Source: Bacteroidales bacterium
Lineage (GTDB): Bacteria; Bacteroidota; Bacteroidia; Bacteroidales; UBA932
Reading direction: 5' to 3'
Length of the DNA stretch: 51,336 bases
NCBI GenBank assembly: GCA_016281435.1
Contig: JAEEIQ010000059.1
Location: 1-51,336 of the forward strand
Positions 41,258 through 50,237 of the stretch are shown here, piece by piece (within the stretch, counting starts at the first letter, position 1; each line of letters begins with the position of its first letter). The notes under the pieces are model-generated. The model did not search any database. It was not told the origin of the DNA and saw only the letters and a list, made by a program, of their open reading frames with translations. A program made the translations under genes and the position numbers.

Positions 41258-41878
41258 TTATTTGCTGCCCTTGGCCTTTTCCTTCACGTAAGCCGCGTTC
41301 AGGCCTGCGAGAAGGTCGCTGGTGATGTCCAAGTCGGGATCCGCAGCGACTACCGGGGCCGGGAGTATGTCTCCCTGGGTCGCGATGATCATGGCGTACT
41401 CCTTTTCAGCGTTGTATCCGTCGATGAAGGACTTGATCGCGTCGGCGATCTGGTTCTGCATGACGGCCATTTCCTCGTTGATTTCCTGCTGCTTCTTGGC
41501 GGCGTACTGCTGGAATTCTGCCTGGCGCTGCTGAAGTTTCTGGCCCTGGACCTCGGCTACCGAACGGGTCAGCAGGCCCTTGTCTATCTTCTCCTGGAAG
41601 GCGGCGATGTCCTTTTCGAGGCGGGAACCGCGCTTGTTGACTTCCTGGTTGATGCCCTGCACCTTCGTCTCGACGACGGAACGCAGGTCATTGGCCATGT
41701 CATATTCGCTCAGGATGGTGTCCATGTTGAACCATACGATGGCGCCCTTCTGGGCTACGGCCTCGACTCCGTCCTGGTCGGCGGCCTTTTTGGAAGTGTT
41801 GCCTTTTACCATGAAGATGGCGAGAACGGCAGCGGCCGCGAGGGCGATGATGCTGAGGTAGAGTGACGTGTTTTTCAT
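41258..41878 (-). CDS. OmpH/Skp-like protein with uncleaved membrane anchor
   Basis: A 206-aa protein with an N-terminal hydrophobic helix (about residues 6-25) without a clear cleavage site, followed by an OmpH-type region (IVWFNMDTILSEYDMA) and a long coiled coil (about 70-140). It resembles the Skp chaperone family but is a second, apparently membrane-anchored member; the canonical gene is next to bamA at 46789. It is probably a periplasmic chaperone or scaffold. It heads the glycosyltransferase-LysM group. Confidence 0.78.
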   Translation of the reverse strand: MKNTSLYLSIIALAAAAVLAIFMVKGNTSKKAADQDGVEAVAQKGAIVWFNMDTILSEYDMANDLRSVVETKVQGINQEVNKRGSRLEKDIAAFQEKIDKGLLTRSVAEVQGQKLQQRQAEFQQYAAKKQQEINEEMAVMQNQIADAIKSFIDGYNAEKEYAMIIATQGDILPAPVVAADPDLDITSDLLAGLNAAYVKEKAKGSK

Positions 41879-41910
41879 CTATTGCTTGTTTTTGATATTC
41901 ATGCAAGATG

Positions 41911-41918
41911 CAAAAGTA
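41911..41918 (-). promoter_or_regulatory. Bacteroidota -7 promoter box for the OmpH-like/glycosyltransferase operon
   Basis: TACTTTTG on the minus strand, matching TAnnTTTG, 32 bp upstream of the start at 41878 and 1 bp beyond the pdxJ stop. It suggests the downstream genes have their own promoter in addition to any pdxJ read-through. Confidence 0.5.
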
Positions 41919-41919
41919 G

Positions 41920-42639
41920 TTATTTTTTCCCGATTTCCCCAAGGTAGCGGTGTATTGTTTCCTCCAGTCCTAGGTACAGAGCGTCGCATATCAGGGCGTG
42001 GCCTATCGAGACTTCGTCCGTCCAGGGAATGGTCCGGATGAACCATGCGAGGTTCTCCAGGCTCAGGTCGTGGCCGGCATTGAGCCCCAGCCCGGCTTCG
42101 CGGGCAGCCTTTGCGGCCATGAGGTACGGCGCAACGGCTTCTTCCGGGTCCTTGCGGTAGTTTTCCGCATAGGCTGCGGTGTACAGCTCGACCCTGTTGC
42201 ATCCGCATTCGGCGGCTCCGAAGACCATCTCCGGGTCGGGGTCCACGAATATCGACGTGCGTATGCCCAGGGAAGAGAACACCCCGCAGACCGAAGCGAG
42301 AAAATCCCTGTTTTCCACGGTGTTCCATCCGGCATTCGAGGTGATCGCATCCGGGGCGTCCGGCACCAGCGTGACCTGGTCCGGACGGACCTCGCAGACG
42401 AGTTTTACGAAACTCTCCGTGGGGTTGCCTTCTATGTTGAATTCGGTTTTCAGCAGGGGACGGATCTGCCGCACGTCGGCGTAGCGGATATGCCTTTCGT
42501 CCGGTCTGGGGTGGACGGTGATCCCTTCGGCTCCGAAGCTTTCGCAGTCCAGCGCGGCCTTGCAGACGTCGGGCATGTTGCCACCACGCGCGTTGCGGAG
42601 GGTCGCGATTTTGTTTATGTTTACGCTCAATTTGGTCAT
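41920..42639 (-). CDS. pdxJ: Pyridoxine 5'-phosphate synthase
   Basis: A 239-aa TIM-barrel enzyme joining 1-deoxyxylulose-5-phosphate with the PdxA product to make pyridoxine phosphate. The N-terminus ([17 protein letters not shown]) with the substrate-binding [21 protein letters not shown] and the late [14 protein letters not shown] are diagnostic. Length is normal (about 240). It is divergent from nadK. PdxA is encoded separately at the window start. Confidence 0.96.
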   Translation of the reverse strand: MTKLSVNINKIATLRNARGGNMPDVCKAALDCESFGAEGITVHPRPDERHIRYADVRQIRPLLKTEFNIEGNPTESFVKLVCEVRPDQVTLVPDAPDAITSNAGWNTVENRDFLASVCGVFSSLGIRTSIFVDPDPEMVFGAAECGCNRVELYTAAYAENYRKDPEEAVAPYLMAAKAAREAGLGLNAGHDLSLENLAWFIRTIPWTDEVSIGHALICDALYLGLEETIHRYLGEIGKK

Positions 42640-42645
42640 AGTTCA

Positions 42646-42653
42646 CAAAAGTA
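42646..42653 (-). promoter_or_regulatory. Bacteroidota -7 promoter box for pdxJ
   Basis: TACTTTTG on the minus strand, 6 bp before the pdxJ ATG (42637-42639), implying a leader of about 3 nt. Confidence 0.6.
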
Positions 42654-42675
42654 AGAAAAAAACGAAATAAAGTGC

Positions 42676-42683
42676 TATCTTTG
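42676..42683 (+). promoter_or_regulatory. Bacteroidota -7 promoter box for the nadK-uppS-bamA run
   Basis: TATCTTTG, 13 bp before the nadK start at 42697. It is divergent from the pdxJ box in a 57-bp gap. Confidence 0.6.
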
Positions 42684-42696
42684 TAAGTTATATTAT

Positions 42697-43515
42697 ATGA
42701 AGGTAGCGTACTATATTAAGAAAGAGTCTCTGAAGGGCGACGGAAGGATAGCGGCCCTGCTCGGGACCCTCCGGGAAGCGGGAGTGGAACTTTATGAAGT
42801 CACGGGGCGCGACAGCGTCCGCAGCGGCACCGGCATGCTCCTGAGTTTCGGCGGAGACGGTACCTTCCTCAGCGCGGCGCACAGGGTCGCGGATGCCGGC
42901 ATCCCCATACTCGGCGTGAATCTCGGTCGCCTGGGCTTCCTTTCCGGACACAGGATCGAGGATGTAGCCGCCCATATCATTGCCGGAGACTGGCGTGTCG
43001 TCGAAAGGACGATGCTGGAAGTGCAGGTGAGTGGCGCGGCCATTGACGGTTTCTGGCCCTTTGCGGTCAACGAGGCCGGAGTGCACCGTACCGACGCCGG
43101 CACGCTCGGCATCGACGCCACGATCGACGGGGTCCCCCTGCCGACATACTGGGCCGACGGGCTGCTGGTCTCGACGAGTTCCGGCTCCACTGCCTACTCC
43201 CTCAGCGCCGGCGGTCCCATCTGCCTTCCCGCCGCGAGCGTGCTGCTCGTGACTCCGGTGGCTCCGCATAACCTCAACCTGAGGCCCGTGGTAGCCCCTT
43301 CCAGTTCCGTGGTGACGCTTAAGGCACGTTCCCGCTCCGGCGAGGCGGTGCTGACCGTGGACAACCGCAACTATCCTGTCCCCGAGGGGGCGGAAATCGT
43401 GGTGCGGAGCGCCCCCTTCAAACTGAAGAAAGTCTGCCTTGACGGCGACAGTTTCATAGATGCCCTCAGGAGCCGTCTCTTCTGGGGCCAGGATGTCAGA
43501 AACCAAGCTGAATGA
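42697..43515 (+). CDS. nadK: NAD kinase
   Basis: A 272-aa enzyme phosphorylating NAD to NADP. The catalytic GGDGT motif is at 52-56 (LSFGGDGTFLSA); the NAD-binding GVNLGRLGFL and the late STSSGSTAYSLSAGGPI segment are typical. It is the first gene of the nadK-uppS-bamA-skp-kor run and overlaps uppS by 4 bp. Confidence 0.96.
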   Translation: MKVAYYIKKESLKGDGRIAALLGTLREAGVELYEVTGRDSVRSGTGMLLSFGGDGTFLSAAHRVADAGIPILGVNLGRLGFLSGHRIEDVAAHIIAGDWRVVERTMLEVQVSGAAIDGFWPFAVNEAGVHRTDAGTLGIDATIDGVPLPTYWADGLLVSTSSGSTAYSLSAGGPICLPAASVLLVTPVAPHNLNLRPVVAPSSSVVTLKARSRSGEAVLTVDNRNYPVPEGAEIVVRSAPFKLKKVCLDGDSFIDALRSRLFWGQDVRNQAE

Positions 43516-44204
43516 TGGATAAACCTTCGAAAGTTCCCGTGCACGTGTCCATAATAATGGACGGTAACGGCCGCTGGGCCCGCGAAAGAGGCAAGGAACG
43601 CATTTTCGGCCACTTCGAAGGGGTCGAAAGCGTACGTGCCGTGACCGAGGCCTCCGTCGAATGGGGCGTGAAGTACCTTTCGCTCTTCGCTTTCTCGGAG
43701 GAGAACTGGGGCCGGCCCGAAGCCGAGGTCATGGGGCTCATGACCCTGATGATGAAGTCGATGAAGGGCGAGTTCGAGACTTTTATGAAGAACGGGGTGA
43801 AGTTCATGGTGCTTGGGAACCGGGAAAGGCTTTCCCCGGAGTTGAACGAGGCCATCGATTACCTGATGGATGCGACTTCGGCAAACGCCAACCTGACGAT
43901 GATCCTCTTCCTCAGCTACAGCGGCAAGTGGGACATCCTCCAGGCTGCGCGCCGTTTCGCTGCGGACCCGCAGGCCCGGGACGAGGATTTCGGCAACTAC
44001 CTTGTGACCGCCGGCATCCCGGATCCGGACCTTGTCATACGGACGTCCGGGGAGAAGCGCCTGAGCAACTATCTCCTCTGGCAGGCCGCCTATTCGGAAT
44101 TCGTCTTCACGGATACACTTTGGCCTGATTTTAGAAAGGAGAGTTACCGTGCCGCCTTGGAAGAGTTTGCAAGCCGGGACAGAAGATACGGAAAAGTGAA
44201 ATGA
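43512..44204 (+). CDS. uppS: Undecaprenyl diphosphate synthase
   Basis: A 230-aa cis-prenyltransferase elongating farnesyl diphosphate with isopentenyl diphosphate to the C55 lipid carrier used by MraY and surface polymer synthesis. The catalytic aspartate is D17 in IIMDGNGRWA, and the C-terminal RTSGEKRLSNYLLWQ and EFVFTDTLWPDF motifs are intact. Two adjacent ATGs (43512, 43515) are possible; both overlap the nadK stop. It is followed by bamA with a 4-bp overlap, similar to the enterobacterial uppS-bamA neighbourhood but without cdsA and rseP. Confidence 0.95.
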   Translation: MMDKPSKVPVHVSIIMDGNGRWARERGKERIFGHFEGVESVRAVTEASVEWGVKYLSLFAFSEENWGRPEAEVMGLMTLMMKSMKGEFETFMKNGVKFMVLGNRERLSPELNEAIDYLMDATSANANLTMILFLSYSGKWDILQAARRFAADPQARDEDFGNYLVTAGIPDPDLVIRTSGEKRLSNYLLWQAAYSEFVFTDTLWPDFRKESYRAALEEFASRDRRYGKVK

Positions 44205-46777
44205 ATACGGGATTAAGACGTTTGTTTGCCATCCTCTCGCTCCTGCCTCTGTGCGCGGGAGCCTTCGCGCAGCAGCCCGATGACATAGAGATAGACTACA
44301 ACCGTCCGCGCAAATATATAATCGGAAAAGTCAGCGTCGATGGGAACAACACCTTCTCCGACACGCAGATAATCCAAATAACGGGGATGCAGAAGGGGAT
44401 GGAGCTGACCGTCCCCGGAGAAGACGTCTCCAACATAGTGCGGCGCCTGTGGCTCCAGCGCTATTTCGAGGACGTCGCCCTGTCGGTTTCGGCGGTCCGT
44501 GCGGACACGGCCGATTTCGTCATCAGCATCAAGGAACGTCCCAGGGTGTCCTACTGGACATTTTCGGGCATCAAGAATTCCGACCAGAAGGACCTCATGG
44601 AGCGCCTTGGGCTCAAGAGGGGCGGCGAGTTTTCCGAGTACGTCGAGAAGACTTCAGCCGACATAATCAAGCGCTACTATGCCGAGAAGGGCTTCCTCAA
44701 ATGCGAGGTCAAGGCCGAGGCCAGCCGGGACAGCGTGATCAAGAACGCCATACGTGTCAATTTCGCGGTCGACAAGGGCGACAGGGTGCGCATCAAGGAC
44801 ATCAACTTCATAGGCAACGAGAACGTGTCGGACTTCAAGCTGGCCCGTTCCATGAAGAAGACCAAGTCGAACAAGTTCTACAACTTCTTCAGCAGCAAGA
44901 AGTTCAACGAAAAGGAGTACCCCGGGGACCTGAAGAAGCTTGTCAGCGCCTTCAACGAGGCCGGCTACAGGGATGCCCGCATAGTCCGCGATTCCATCTA
45001 CTATATCGAACCCAAGAAACTCGGTATCGACATAGAGGTCGAGGAAGGGGACAAGTACTACTTCAGGGACATCAGCTGGACGGGCAATTCCGTTTATACC
45101 AGCGACGTGCTGAACAGCGTCCTGTCCATCTCGAAGGGCGACGTGTATGACGTCGTCTCGATGGAAAAGCGCCTGTTCGGAGGAGGCAAGCAGTCCGAGT
45201 ACGACGTCTCGAAGCTCTATCGCGACAACGGTTATCTCTTCTTCCACGTCACTCCGGTCGAAACCAACATCCAGAACGACTCGGTCGACGTCGAGATGCG
45301 CATCACCGAGGGCAAGCAGGCAACTCTGAACAACATAGTGATCAACGGCAACGACCTCACGAACGAAAAGGTTGTCCGCCGCCAGATCTTCACCCGCCCG
45401 GGGTACCTCTTCAGCCAATCCGACTTCGAAAGGTCCATACGTGAAATATCGTCCCTCGGCCAGTTTGACCCGGAAGCCATTACCGGGGAAGGAGGCTATT
45501 CCATCGTGCCGAACCAGATAAGCAACACCGTCGACATCATCTACAACGTCACGGAGAAGCCTTCCAGCCAGCTGGAACTTTCCGGAGGATGGGGCGGCAA
45601 CACCTTCGTCGCAACGGTCGGCGTCAGCTTCAATAACTTCTCGACGCACCGTTTCTTCGACAAGAGCGCATGGCGGCCCGTTCCCCTAGGGGACGCGCAG
45701 AACCTTTCGTTCCGTTTCCAGACCAACGGCACGTACTACACGGCCCTGATAGCCAATTTCACCGAGCCCTGGCTCACCGGCAAGAAGCCGATGTCCCTGA
45801 ACCTCGGCGCATACTATACCCGCCAGACCGACTCCTATCCGGCGTTCAACATCCTCAGCCACAACCGCCAGATGGAGGTTTACGGCTTCTCCGCCTCGCT
45901 CGGAAACCGCCTGAAATGGCCAGACAACTACTTCGTCCTTTACAACGGCCTGAGCTGGCAGACCTATCGCCTTACCAACTGGTACAGCGGCTCCTTCATC
46001 TTCGACGACGGCGTGGCCAACAACATAAGCTACACCCTGTCGCTCAGCCGCAATTCCACTGACCAGCAGATATACCCCAGGCAGGGCTCCGACTTCTCCG
46101 CCTCCCTGCAATTCACCCCGCCTTTCTCCCTCCTTCGGCATTACGACTTCGACGCTTCCGGCAACAAAGTCCGCGTCGCGGATCCCCGCTCGGTCAATTA
46201 TGACAGCTGGACGGCCCAGAACCGCTACAAATGGATCGAGTACCACAAGTGGAAGTTCTCGGCGGCCAATTATACGAAACTCGTCGGCGACCTCGTCCTG
46301 ATGACGCGCGCCCAGTTCGGATATCTCGGATACTACAACCGCAAGTGGGGTTACTCCCCGTTCGAGGGCTTCGTGATGGGCGGTGACGGAATGTCGGGTT
46401 ACAGCAGTTATGGTTCGGATATCATCGCCATGCGCGGATACGAAAACTACAGGCTTACACCGACCGTCGCCACGGCTTACAACTCATACGGCTACGCCAA
46501 TGCCGGTAACGTATATGACAAGTTCACCGTCGAACTTCGTTATCCCCTTATCCTGCAGCCGTCTTCCACTATTTTCGCCCTCCTCTTCCTCGAGGGAGGA
46601 AACTGCTGGGCCGACATCAGGGACTTCAATCCTTTCCAGATCAAACGCAGCGCCGGAGTCGGTGTGCGCATCTTCTTACCGATGGTGGGCCTGCTCGGCG
46701 TCGACTGGGGTTACGGATTTGATGACAAGCAGTATGGCGGAAGCCAGTTCCACTTCGTTATAGGACAACAATTTTAA
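44201..46777 (+). CDS. bamA: Outer membrane protein assembly factor BamA
   Basis: An 858-aa Omp85 protein. After a signal peptide (about residues 1-23) several POTRA repeats follow (about 35-440; for example ISVDGN-type starts KVSVDGNNTFSD, INFIGNENVSD, ISWTGNSVYTS, IVINGNDLTN). The rest is a 16-strand-type beta-barrel with the family segment GLLGVDWGYGFD and a C-terminal phenylalanine. It is the core of the machinery inserting outer membrane proteins; BamD is at 34597-35424. Coupled to uppS and followed by skp. Confidence 0.96.
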   Translation: MNTGLRRLFAILSLLPLCAGAFAQQPDDIEIDYNRPRKYIIGKVSVDGNNTFSDTQIIQITGMQKGMELTVPGEDVSNIVRRLWLQRYFEDVALSVSAVRADTADFVISIKERPRVSYWTFSGIKNSDQKDLMERLGLKRGGEFSEYVEKTSADIIKRYYAEKGFLKCEVKAEASRDSVIKNAIRVNFAVDKGDRVRIKDINFIGNENVSDFKLARSMKKTKSNKFYNFFSSKKFNEKEYPGDLKKLVSAFNEAGYRDARIVRDSIYYIEPKKLGIDIEVEEGDKYYFRDISWTGNSVYTSDVLNSVLSISKGDVYDVVSMEKRLFGGGKQSEYDVSKLYRDNGYLFFHVTPVETNIQNDSVDVEMRITEGKQATLNNIVINGNDLTNEKVVRRQIFTRPGYLFSQSDFERSIREISSLGQFDPEAITGEGGYSIVPNQISNTVDIIYNVTEKPSSQLELSGGWGGNTFVATVGVSFNNFSTHRFFDKSAWRPVPLGDAQNLSFRFQTNGTYYTALIANFTEPWLTGKKPMSLNLGAYYTRQTDSYPAFNILSHNRQMEVYGFSASLGNRLKWPDNYFVLYNGLSWQTYRLTNWYSGSFIFDDGVANNISYTLSLSRNSTDQQIYPRQGSDFSASLQFTPPFSLLRHYDFDASGNKVRVADPRSVNYDSWTAQNRYKWIEYHKWKFSAANYTKLVGDLVLMTRAQFGYLGYYNRKWGYSPFEGFVMGGDGMSGYSSYGSDIIAMRGYENYRLTPTVATAYNSYGYANAGNVYDKFTVELRYPLILQPSSTIFALLFLEGGNCWADIRDFNPFQIKRSAGVGVRIFLPMVGLLGVDWGYGFDDKQYGGSQFHFVIGQQF

Positions 46778-46788
46778 TTAATGACAAT

Positions 46789-47352
46789 ATGAAAAAGATC
46801 TTTTTGATTGCGATCGCGGCCCTCTGCGGCCTGAGCCTTGCGGCACAGCCCAAGTTCGCGCACGTCAACATGAACGAGCTCGTCCAGCTGATGCCTGAAA
46901 TGGATCAGGCCCGCACTGCGATGAACGCTTCCAGCAAAGAGGCCCAGGAGACTTACCAGGCCATGGTCGAAGAATTCAACACCAAGTACCAGGAATACCA
47001 GCAGAAGGTGAGCACGTGGACTGCGGTTATCCGCGAGAGCAAGGAGAAGGAACTCTCCGGCTTCCAGCAGAGGATCCAGGAGTTCCAGGAGGCCATCCAG
47101 GCCGAACTCCAGCAGCAACAGCAGCAGCTCATGGCTCCCATCTACAAGAAGGCCAACGAGACCATAGCCTCCATAGCCAAGGCGGCGGGTTATGTCTTCG
47201 TCTTCGATGTCGCCCAGATCCTCTACGTGGATCCTGCGCAGAGCACCGACATCACTCCCGAGGCGCGCAAGGCTCTCGGAATCGCCGACGACAGGACGCT
47301 CGAGGCACTGCAGGCGGAACTTCAGGCCCAGGCCCAGGCAGCACAACAGTAA
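46789..47352 (+). CDS. skp: Periplasmic chaperone Skp/OmpH
   Basis: A 187-aa protein with a cleavable signal peptide (about residues 1-19), a short conserved start (PKFAHVNMNELVQLMPEM) and a long glutamine/glutamate-rich coiled coil (about 45-125), the tentacles of the trimeric Skp that hold unfolded outer membrane proteins. The position 11 bp after bamA is the standard context. The C-terminus ends in a Gln/Ala run. Confidence 0.92.
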   Translation: MKKIFLIAIAALCGLSLAAQPKFAHVNMNELVQLMPEMDQARTAMNASSKEAQETYQAMVEEFNTKYQEYQQKVSTWTAVIRESKEKELSGFQQRIQEFQEAIQAELQQQQQQLMAPIYKKANETIASIAKAAGYVFVFDVAQILYVDPAQSTDITPEARKALGIADDRTLEALQAELQAQAQAAQQ

Positions 47353-47373
47353 AACCGACAATACATAATCTTG

Positions 47374-49209
47374 ATGCAACACAAGCTTATCGATACCGAT
47401 GATGTTGTAATCAGGTTCGCAGGAGATTCCGGTGACGGCATGCAGCTCACCGGGTCTCTTTTTGCAGACACCTCCGCCATCTACGGTAACGGACTTTCAA
47501 CATTCCCCGACTATCCCGCCGAAATCCGCGCCCCTCATGGCACGGTTTCCGGCGTTTCGGGTTTCCAGGTGCACATCGGCAGCGGCGACGTCAACACGCC
47601 GGGCGATTTCTGCGACCTGCTCGTAGCCATGAATCCGGCCGCCCTCAAGGCCAATGCAAAATGGTGCAAGCCGACGGCCATGATACTCGTGGATGCCGAC
47701 GCCTTCGACGAGGCGGGCATGAAGAAGGCCGGCTTCGAGACCGGCGATCCCTTCTCCGAACTCCATGTGGAGGACAGGGCCATCATCGCGGCGCCAATCA
47801 CGACGCTGACGCAGGAGAGCCTCAAGGACAGCGGCATGGACCGCAAGGCCGTCCTGAAGTGCAAGAACATGTTCACCCTCGGAATGGCCTGCTATATCTA
47901 CAGCCGTCCCCTGGAGTATATCTGCGCCTATCTCGAGAAAAAGTTCTCCAAGAAGCATCCCGAGGTCATCGCCCCGAACAAGAAGGTCCTGAACGACGGA
48001 TTCAACTACGCCGCCAACATCCAGGCCATCCCCAATACCTACGCCTGCGAGCCAAAGGGTGACAAGAAGCCCGGGCTATACCGCAACATCACGGGCAACC
48101 AAGCCGTGGCGTGGGGCCTGCTTGCAGCTTCGGAGAAGTCCGGACTGCCGTTGTTCTGCGGATCGTATCCCATCACTCCGGCCACAGCCATACTCGAGGA
48201 GCTTGCCCTGCACAAGAATTTGGGTGCCAGGACACTGCAGGCCGAGGACGAGATTGCGGGCATCTGCACCGCCATCGGCGCTGCCTTCGCCGGCAATCTC
48301 GCGGCCACGACTACGTCGGGACCCGGCCTCTCCTTGAAGAGCGAGGCCCTCGGCCTTGCCGTGATGACCGAGCTCCCGCTTGTCGTCGTGGACGTCCAGA
48401 GAGGCGGCCCCTCGACAGGCCTTCCGACGAAGACCGAGCAGTCCGACCTCGCACAGGCCCTTTACGGCCGCAACGGCGAGTGCCCCATGCCGGTTGTCGC
48501 CGCCCATTCTCCCGCCCATTGCTTCGACGCCGCCTTCATGGCTGCGAAGATAGCCCTTGAGCACATGACTCCGGTCCTGCTGCTTTCCGAAGGTTTCCTC
48601 GGGAACGGCAGCGAGCCCTGGAGGATACCCTCGATGTCCGATTACCCGGAGATCAAGCCTCCTTTCGCCCCCGATTCGGACGGCGGAAAGTTCCGTCCCT
48701 TCGAGCGTGATCCAGAGACCCTCGTGCGCCGCTGGGCGGTGCCCGGCCGCAAGGGACTTGAGCACAGGGTGGGCGGTCTTGAAAAGAATCATGCGGGAGT
48801 CCTTTCGAACGACCCCCTCAACCACCAGATGATGGTCGACGAGAGGGCCGGCAAGGTCGCCCGCATCGCCCGTGACATACCGGCCCTCGAGGTCGAGGGC
48901 CCTTCGGAAGGGAAACTTCTCGTGGTCGGCTGGGGAGGAACCTACGGCCACATCAGCAGTGCCGTGGATGAGATAGGCGGCGTTCCTTACGCCCATTTCG
49001 ATTTCATCAACCCGCTGCCCGCAAATACGGAAGAAGTCTTCTCCCGCTACGGCAAGGTGCTCGTATGCGAGCTCAACAGCGGCCAGTTCGCGGATTATCT
49101 GCGGGCCCGCTTCCCCGGGAAGGACATACGCAAGTTCGGTAAGGTTCAGGGCCAGCCGTTCCTCGTGAGCGAACTGGTGGCCGCCATCAAGAAGGAGATA
49201 GAGCTATGA
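47374..49209 (+). CDS. korA: 2-oxoacid:ferredoxin oxidoreductase, fused gamma-alpha subunit
   Basis: A 611-aa subunit with the gamma domain first (about residues 1-190; VVIRFAGDSGDGMQLTG, FPDYPAEIRAPHGT) and the alpha pyrimidine-binding domain after it (about 200-600; FCGSYPITPATAILEEL, then LSLKSEALGLAVM). This gamma-alpha fusion is typical of 2-oxoglutarate-type (KorA) enzymes in Bacteroidota. With KorB it interconverts 2-oxoglutarate and succinyl-CoA using ferredoxin. The start at 47374 (MQHKLIDTDD) is preferred to the preceding TTG. Confidence 0.9.
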   Translation: MQHKLIDTDDVVIRFAGDSGDGMQLTGSLFADTSAIYGNGLSTFPDYPAEIRAPHGTVSGVSGFQVHIGSGDVNTPGDFCDLLVAMNPAALKANAKWCKPTAMILVDADAFDEAGMKKAGFETGDPFSELHVEDRAIIAAPITTLTQESLKDSGMDRKAVLKCKNMFTLGMACYIYSRPLEYICAYLEKKFSKKHPEVIAPNKKVLNDGFNYAANIQAIPNTYACEPKGDKKPGLYRNITGNQAVAWGLLAASEKSGLPLFCGSYPITPATAILEELALHKNLGARTLQAEDEIAGICTAIGAAFAGNLAATTTSGPGLSLKSEALGLAVMTELPLVVVDVQRGGPSTGLPTKTEQSDLAQALYGRNGECPMPVVAAHSPAHCFDAAFMAAKIALEHMTPVLLLSEGFLGNGSEPWRIPSMSDYPEIKPPFAPDSDGGKFRPFERDPETLVRRWAVPGRKGLEHRVGGLEKNHAGVLSNDPLNHQMMVDERAGKVARIARDIPALEVEGPSEGKLLVVGWGGTYGHISSAVDEIGGVPYAHFDFINPLPANTEEVFSRYGKVLVCELNSGQFADYLRARFPGKDIRKFGKVQGQPFLVSELVAAIKKEIEL

Positions 49210-50216
49210 CAATACAAGATTTCAAGAGTGACCAGGAAGTCCGCTGGTGCCCCGGTTGCGGCGACCACGCCGTGCTCGCATCCCTGCAGCGCACCCTGCC
49301 TGCCGTAAGCGACGAACTCGGCATCGAAAAGGAGCGTTTCGTCGTCGTGTCCGGCATCGGCTGCTCCTCGCGCCTTCCTTATTATATGGACACCTACGGG
49401 TTCCACAGCATCCATGGCCGCGCCACCGCCGTTTCCACCGGCATCAAGGTGGCGAATCCCGAGCTTGCCGTATGGCAGGCTTGCGGAGACGGTGACGCCC
49501 TCGCTATCGGCGGCAACCACTTCATCCATGCCATACGCCGCAACGTGGACATCAACATAGTCCTGTTCAACAACCGCATCTACGGACTGACCAAGGGACA
49601 GTATTCCCCGACCTCGAAGTTCGGCGCGATCACGAAGACCTCCCCCTACGGTACGGTGGAGCCTCCGTTCAATCCCGGTTCGCTCGTTCTCGGGGCCAAG
49701 GGAACCTTCTTCGCCCGCTCGCTCGACGTGGATCTCAAGCTCAACGGCGAGATCATGCTCCAGGCCGCCCGCCATAAGGGTTGTTCCGTTATGGAGATGC
49801 TGACGAACTGCGTTATCTTCAACGACGGGGCGCACCGCGAGCTTTCCGACCCGGCTCTCAGGGCGGACAACACGATAGTCCTCCGTCAGGGCGAGCCGAT
49901 GATCTTCGGCAAGGAGCGCAACAAGGGCCTTGTCTTCGACGGCAGCAGGCTCAGCGTCGTCACGATAGGGGAGAACGGCGTGACTGCCGATGACGTCCTC
50001 GTTCATGACGCCCATGCCGACAATCTCGGTCTCCAGATGGCCCTGGCCGACATGAAGGGACCTGATTTCCCCGTCGCGCTCGGTGTCATCCGCGATGTCG
50101 AAGCGGGGACCTATGACGTTCTCGTCCGCGACCAGCTCCGCGAGGTGGAGTCCCGCTCCCGCATCCACTGCGTGGACGAGCTCCTTCGCAGCGGCAGCAC
50201 CTGGGAAGTGAAATGA
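49206..50216 (+). CDS. korB: 2-oxoacid:ferredoxin oxidoreductase, beta subunit
   Basis: A 336-aa thiamine-diphosphate-binding subunit. The N-terminal WCPGCGDH gives the cysteine pair typical of the beta chain, and the ThDP motif is CGDGDALAIGGNHFIHAI through NIVLFNNRIYGLTKGQ. There is no extra ferredoxin-type cluster domain, matching the two-subunit Kor form. 2-oxoglutarate is the most likely substrate given the adjacent gdhA; other 2-oxoacids cannot be excluded. Coupled to korA by a 4-bp overlap. Confidence 0.9.
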   Translation: MTIQDFKSDQEVRWCPGCGDHAVLASLQRTLPAVSDELGIEKERFVVVSGIGCSSRLPYYMDTYGFHSIHGRATAVSTGIKVANPELAVWQACGDGDALAIGGNHFIHAIRRNVDINIVLFNNRIYGLTKGQYSPTSKFGAITKTSPYGTVEPPFNPGSLVLGAKGTFFARSLDVDLKLNGEIMLQAARHKGCSVMEMLTNCVIFNDGAHRELSDPALRADNTIVLRQGEPMIFGKERNKGLVFDGSRLSVVTIGENGVTADDVLVHDAHADNLGLQMALADMKGPDFPVALGVIRDVEAGTYDVLVRDQLREVESRSRIHCVDELLRSGSTWEVK

Positions 50217-50237
50217 CCTTTTTAGAACCGCATAATT

